From: Euonymus europaeus
Taxonomy: Eukaryota > Streptophyta > Magnoliopsida > Celastrales > Celastraceae
Direction of reading: 5' to 3'
NCBI GenBank assembly: GCA_963580455.1
Contig: OY756969.1
Location: 12,000,760-12,064,759 of the forward strand
Length of the DNA stretch: 64,000 nt
The translations under genes and the position numbers were made by a program. The notes beneath the pieces were generated by a model that saw only the letters and a program-made list of their open reading frames with translations, searched no databases and was not told the origin of the DNA. This document shows positions 59,670 to 64,000 of this stretch, one piece after another. Each line of letters begins with the position of its first letter. Positions within the stretch are counted from its first letter, which is position 1.

Positions 59670-62600
59670 ATGTCCAGCTCAAATCTTGAGAACTTATCGA
59701 GTGACGACATTTTGTTAAACACAAAATTAGCGGATATCCGTTTATTTTGTCAAAGAGACCATCGCACTCCAGAGAGATCACCTTTGTCATCACCAACTCC
59801 AAGTCCCACAGCCCCAGTTCAAATGGAAGAAGAACCAGATAACATGAACAAGCCACTTAAGGATTTCTCTATGCCTCAAGCAGCAGATCAAGCTTCATGC
59901 ATTGTCTACCCTCAGACTACTGTAGACAACTTTGAACTAAAGTCAGGAATGATTCATTTGTTGCCTACGTTGTTAGGCCATGCTGGAGAAGATCCTCACA
60001 TGCATCTTAAAGAATTCTCTGATGTCTGTTCCACAATTAAAATAAGAGGTTTAACTGATGAGCAGGTTCATCTGCGATTGTTTCCATTTAGTCTGAAGGA
60101 ACAAGCAAAGACATGGCTTCACTCTTTACCAAGAGCTTCAATTAGAACATGGACAGATTTGGCAAACAAGTTCTTGACGAAATTCTTTCCAGCTCAAAAG
60201 ACAAATAAAATAAGGAAAGAGATAGTGAGCATCCAACAAAATGATGGAGAAGCATTCCATGAATATTGGGAGAGATACAAGAGGCTCTTAAGCTCTTGTC
60301 CTCATCATAATATTCAAGAATGGCTACTAATGCAATATTTTTATGAAGGGATGCTGGATTCAGATCGCAAAATGGTGGACGCCACATCTGGTGGTGGATT
60401 GATGAATAACAATGCCGGACAAGCCAGGGTGATGTTTGAAACTCTGTCAACTAATTCTCAACAATGGAGCTACAACAGAGTGAGAGAACCTCAGAAAAGG
60501 GCTGGAATCTATGAAGCACAATCAAGTTCAAACATGGAAGCCCAAATTGCAAACTTGACAAATATGGTAAAACAGTTAATCATTCCAGGCTCTCAAGTGT
60601 GTGCTGTGTGCAGTACACCTGGACATGCTAGGGAAAGTTGTCCACAAAATGAAGTTGCGGTCTTCGATGCACAAATAAATGCATTCAGTACGTATCCAAA
60701 TCAGAATCAAAACCAAATGCAAAGGCCAAGGAATGATCCATTTGCTCCTACCTACAATCCAGGATGGAGGAATCATCCAAATTTTAGGTGGAGTAATAAT
60801 CAACCAATGCAACAACCTTTTGCTCAATTACCACAACATCGGGTTCAAGTGGAGCCTCTGAAACCATCACTTGAAGATATGGTTACATCTATGGCACAGA
60901 GCACTCAAGCATTCATGCAGAAAACTGATAACGCCATTGCAAATTCGGAACAACAAATGGGACAGTTAGCCACTGCATTAAATCAAAGAGAACCTGGAAA
61001 GCTTCCTGGCCAAGTTGTTGTCAACCCTAAGATTAATGAACATGCTAAAGCAATCACTCTGAGGGGAGGGAAAACAATTGGAAAAATGAGCGTGCCAGAA
61101 GAAGAGAAGAACCTGGACTCTGACAATATGATCAATCCAGACGTTCTAGATCCAAATTCTAGCAGCAGTGCTACTCCTTTCCAGGAAACGCCAAACCTTC
61201 AGGTTAACTCTAACCTTCCAAATTATATTTCTTCACATGCTCCTTTTCCTAGCAGATTGCAGAAGTCCAAGAAAGAAGATCCAATGCAAGGAATCTTGGA
61301 TACATTCAAGAAGGTGGAGATTAACATTCCTCTTTTAGATGCCATCAAACAAATGCCAAAATATGCAAAGTTCCTCAAGGATGTGTGCACAAATAAGAGG
61401 AAGTTCAAAGAGTTTGAAACGATTAAGGTTTCTGAGGAAGTTTCAGCTGTTCTACAAAGCAAACTCCCTCCCAAGCTAAAAGATCCGGGCAGTTTTACTA
61501 TCCCTTGTATCATTGGGGGTCACAGGTTTGAGAAAGCTCTTCTTGACTTAGGTGCATTTGTCAATCTAATGCCTTTTTCTGTTTTTGAATCTTTGAATAT
61601 AGGGGAACTAAAGGCGACCTCTGTGAGCATCCAGTTGGCAGATAGATCAATCAAATACCCTAGGGGTATTCTAGAAGATGTCTTAGTCAAAGTTGACGGA
61701 TTAATCTTACCTGCTGATTTTCTAGTATTGGAGATGGAGCCGATTCCTTTGTCAGAAGTAAAATTAACCTTAATTCTTGGTCATCCATTCATGGCCACAA
61801 CAGGTACCAAAATTGATGTTCAAAAGGGTACACTAACTATGAATGTGCAGGGACAAACGATTGAGTACAAGGTATTTGGAGCACTCAAATTACCAAGTGA
61901 TGAACATTACTGTTTTCACTTAGATGCGTTAGATACAATTTGTCAACAGGTGTTCAATGAAAGTTGTGGTCGAGATATTGTGGACAAAGTTTTAATTCAT
62001 GACTTTGGAACCATCGATGAGGATAAACAAGCTAGCAAAGTCTTAGCTCGCCTTGAAGCCTTACCTTCTTTAGGTATGTATATTTCTGCCTTTGAGCCTT
62101 TACCAGTGCCTAAGACAAAACTTGTACCATCTATTGTGCAGGCACCTCAATTGGAGTTGAAGGAACTACCAAAGCATTTGAAGTATGCGTATGTGGGTGA
62201 AGGAAGTACATTGCCAGTAATCATTGCGTCTGACCTCAGCAATGAAGAAGAAAAGAAATTGTTGAGAGTACTAAAAGAGCATAAAACATCAATCGGATGG
62301 AGTATTGCTGATATCAGAAGAATTAGTCCCTCTAGATGTATGCATCGGATACTACTAGAGGAGGGAACAAAACCAACAAGAGATGCCCAACGCAGACTTA
62401 ACCCAATAATGAAGGAGGTGGTGCTAAAAGAAGTACTCAAATTGCTAGATGTTGGCATCATTTACCCTATCTCTGATAGCAAATGGGTTAGTCCGGTACA
62501 AGTGGTTCCTAAGAAATCTGGAGTTACAGTAGTCCTTAATGAAGATAATGAGTTGGTTCCCACGCGAGTTCAAACAGGATGGCGTGTTTGCATTGACTAC

Positions 62601-64000
62601 AGAAAGCTTAATTCAGGTACTAGAAAAGATAATTTTCCACTACCTTTTATTGATCAAATGTTGGAACGTCTTGCAGGTCATAGCCATTATTGTTTTCTTG
62701 ATGGATATTCGGGCTACAATCAGATTGCAATAGCACCAGAAGATCAAGACAAGACGACATTCACTTGTCCATATGGTACATTTGCCTACAGGCGCATGCC
62801 TTTTGGTCTTTGCAATGCTCCAGGTACTTTTCAAAGGTGTATGATGAGCATATTTTCAGATATGGTGGAGCAAATTATTGAGGTATTTATGGATGATTTT
62901 AGTGTATTTGGTTCATCTTTTGATAAATGCCTTCATAACCTCGCTTTGGTCTTAGAAAGATGCCAAGAATGCAATCTAGTTTTAAACTGGGAAAAATGTC
63001 ATTTTATGGTACAACAAGGAATTGTACTTGGTCATATCATCTCTAGCAAGGGAATAGAAGTTGACAAAGCAAAAGTGGATCTGGTAAGTAATCTTCCACC
63101 TCCATCTACAGTTAAGGAAATAAGATCTTTCCTTGGACATGCAGGTTTCTACAGGAGGTTCATCAAGGATTTCTCCAAGATAGCTAAGCCAATGTGTAAC
63201 TTACTATCCAAGGATGTGACATTTGAGTTTGATGAGACATGTTTGACAGCTTTTAACAAGCTTAAACTTCTTCTTACGTCAGCACCGATCATGATGCCTC
63301 CCAATTGGAGCCTCCCTTTTGAACTAATGTGCGATGCTTCTGATTATGCTGTAGGAGCAGTTTTGGGACAACGAGTAAATAAAGTACCTCATGTTATCTA
63401 CTATGCCAGTAGAACACTCAATGATGCCCAATTAAACTACTCCACCACAGAGAAGGAGCTCCTTTCTGTTATTTTTGCTTTAGAAAAATTTCGTGCATAT
63501 TTGATTGGTACTAAAGTAATTGTATTTTCTGACCATGCAGTTCTTAGGTACCTAATTCAAAAGAAGGATGCAAAGCCTCGCTTGATTAGATGGATTCTAT
63601 TACTTCAAGAGTTTGATCTGGAGATTAAGGACAAAAAAGGATCCGAGAATGTAGTGGCCGATCACCTCAGCCGTTTGGTGAACAATTCAGTGACCGAAGA
63701 AGACTCTTTGCCTCTAAATGAGAATTTTCCTGATGAGCAATTATTATCTTTATCTATTTCTACACCATGGTATGCTGACATTGTCAATTACCTTGTTACA
63801 GGTGATCTTCCAGGAAATGTGCCAAGAACTTACAAGGATAAGCTTGTGACAACATCAAAGTATTACATATGGGATGATCCATACCTTTTCAAATGGTGTT
63901 CTGACCAAATCATCAGACGGTGTGTGCCAGAATCAGAATTTCAATCCATACTCACGTTTTGTCACTCATATGCTTGTGGAGGACATTCTGGTCCAAAGAA
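59670..64000 (+). CDS. gag-pol: Athila gag-pol polyprotein, copy 2 (open to the window edge)
   Basis: ATG 59670 opens a frame that I traced at many anchor points (59949, 60564, 60915, 61545, 61839, 62409, 62889, 63006, 63891) without a shift or stop, about 1443 codons up to the window end. Gag is complete, without the deletion of copy 1. The CCHC zinc knuckle is at 60600-60641, the protease motif begins at 61545 and reads DLGAF where copy 1 has DLGAS, reverse transcriptase FMDD is at 62886-62897, and RNase H spans about 63300-63670. The sequence stops at the start of the integrase zinc region (first H near 63963), so integrase, the third ORF and 3' LTR lie outside. The serine-to-phenylalanine change beside the protease active site may impair it. 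Coding potential is intact; activity is not shown. Confidence 0.88.
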   Translation, partial: MSSSNLENLSSDDILLNTKLADIRLFCQRDHRTPERSPLSSPTPSPTAPVQMEEEPDNMNKPLKDFSMPQAADQASCIVYPQTTVDNFELKSGMIHLLPTLLGHAGEDPHMHLKEFSDVCSTIKIRGLTDEQVHLRLFPFSLKEQAKTWLHSLPRASIRTWTDLANKFLTKFFPAQKTNKIRKEIVSIQQNDGEAFHEYWERYKRLLSSCPHHNIQEWLLMQYFYEGMLDSDRKMVDATSGGGLMNNNAGQARVMFETLSTNSQQWSYNRVREPQKRAGIYEAQSSSNMEAQIANLTNMVKQLIIPGSQVCAVCSTPGHARESCPQNEVAVFDAQINAFSTYPNQNQNQMQRPRNDPFAPTYNPGWRNHPNFRWSNNQPMQQPFAQLPQHRVQVEPLKPSLEDMVTSMAQSTQAFMQKTDNAIANSEQQMGQLATALNQREPGKLPGQVVVNPKINEHAKAITLRGGKTIGKMSVPEEEKNLDSDNMINPDVLDPNSSSSATPFQETPNLQVNSNLPNYISSHAPFPSRLQKSKKEDPMQGILDTFKKVEINIPLLDAIKQMPKYAKFLKDVCTNKRKFKEFETIKVSEEVSAVLQSKLPPKLKDPGSFTIPCIIGGHRFEKALLDLGAFVNLMPFSVFESLNIGELKATSVSIQLADRSIKYPRGILEDVLVKVDGLILPADFLVLEMEPIPLSEVKLTLILGHPFMATTGTKIDVQKGTLTMNVQGQTIEYKVFGALKLPSDEHYCFHLDALDTICQQVFNESCGRDIVDKVLIHDFGTIDEDKQASKVLARLEALPSLGMYISAFEPLPVPKTKLVPSIVQAPQLELKELPKHLKYAYVGEGSTLPVIIASDLSNEEEKKLLRVLKEHKTSIGWSIADIRRISPSRCMHRILLEEGTKPTRDAQRRLNPIMKEVVLKEVLKLLDVGIIYPISDSKWVSPVQVVPKKSGVTVVLNEDNELVPTRVQTGWRVCIDYRKLNSGTRKDNFPLPFIDQMLERLAGHSHYCFLDGYSGYNQIAIAPEDQDKTTFTCPYGTFAYRRMPFGLCNAPGTFQRCMMSIFSDMVEQIIEVFMDDFSVFGSSFDKCLHNLALVLERCQECNLVLNWEKCHFMVQQGIVLGHIISSKGIEVDKAKVDLVSNLPPPSTVKEIRSFLGHAGFYRRFIKDFSKIAKPMCNLLSKDVTFEFDETCLTAFNKLKLLLTSAPIMMPPNWSLPFELMCDASDYAVGAVLGQRVNKVPHVIYYASRTLNDAQLNYSTTEKELLSVIFALEKFRAYLIGTKVIVFSDHAVLRYLIQKKDAKPRLIRWILLLQEFDLEIKDKKGSENVVADHLSRLVNNSVTEEDSLPLNENFPDEQLLSLSISTPWYADIVNYLVTGDLPGNVPRTYKDKLVTTSKYYIWDDPYLFKWCSDQIIRRCVPESEFQSILTFCHSYACGGHSGPK

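Larger units (their letters stand above)
57671..64000 (+). mobile_element. Athila-type Ty3/gypsy retrotransposon, copy 2 (3' part outside the window)
   Basis: LTR, primer-binding site, leader and gag-pol in the order of a Ty3/gypsy element. It is closely related to copy 1 (mostly scattered single-base differences) but with a better-preserved coding region. Confidence 0.92.

Overview
The window is plant nuclear heterochromatin, most likely centromeric or pericentromeric DNA of a flowering plant (probably a eudicot; the species cannot be told). About 40 of the 64 kb is one AT-rich satellite family with a monomer of about 160 bp. The rest is a nested collection of transposable elements and one truncated endogenous pararetrovirus. 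I see no host single-copy gene, no rRNA gene and no functional tRNA gene.

Layout. 1-18132: satellite, here called minus orientation. It is made of subfamily A (1-1438, 8249-11217, 13078-18132) with an embedded block of a divergent subfamily B (1439-4436 and 6700-8248). The B block is split by a 2263-bp solo LTR of Ty1/copia type (4437-6699) with a 5-bp target duplication. The A array is interrupted at 11218-13077 by a truncated CACTA (En/Spm) transposon that keeps one terminus and the spliced C-terminal part of a transposase gene. 18133-28340: an Athila-type Ty3/gypsy element with both outer LTR ends cut, a decayed gag-pol and an Athila-type third ORF. 28341-28699: a stranded piece of satellite B. 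28700-29003: the start of a second copia-type LTR. 29004-29870: a cluster of tRNA-derived SINE-like units arranged as inverted repeats, including a 192-bp near-perfect palindrome and one unit with perfect 40-bp terminal inverted repeats. 30038-33559: a caulimovirid-like movement/coat polyprotein, truncated by satellite. 33560-57412: about 24 kb of subfamily A satellite in the opposite (plus) orientation, with several multi-monomer duplications. 57413-64000: the 3' tail of one Athila copy, a complete LTR, and a second Athila copy whose gag-pol reads open to the window edge.

How it fits together. The satellite is the substrate and the transposons are insertions into it. Later unequal or illegitimate recombination cut most insertions and left different satellite subfamilies, phases or orientations on their two sides. 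The repeated scales (160, 320, 480, 642, 794, about 1600, 1756 and 2080 bp) point to repeated local amplification. A conserved 9-bp dyad around the centre of most A monomers is the most notable sequence property of the satellite. All identity figures were counted by eye and are approximate.
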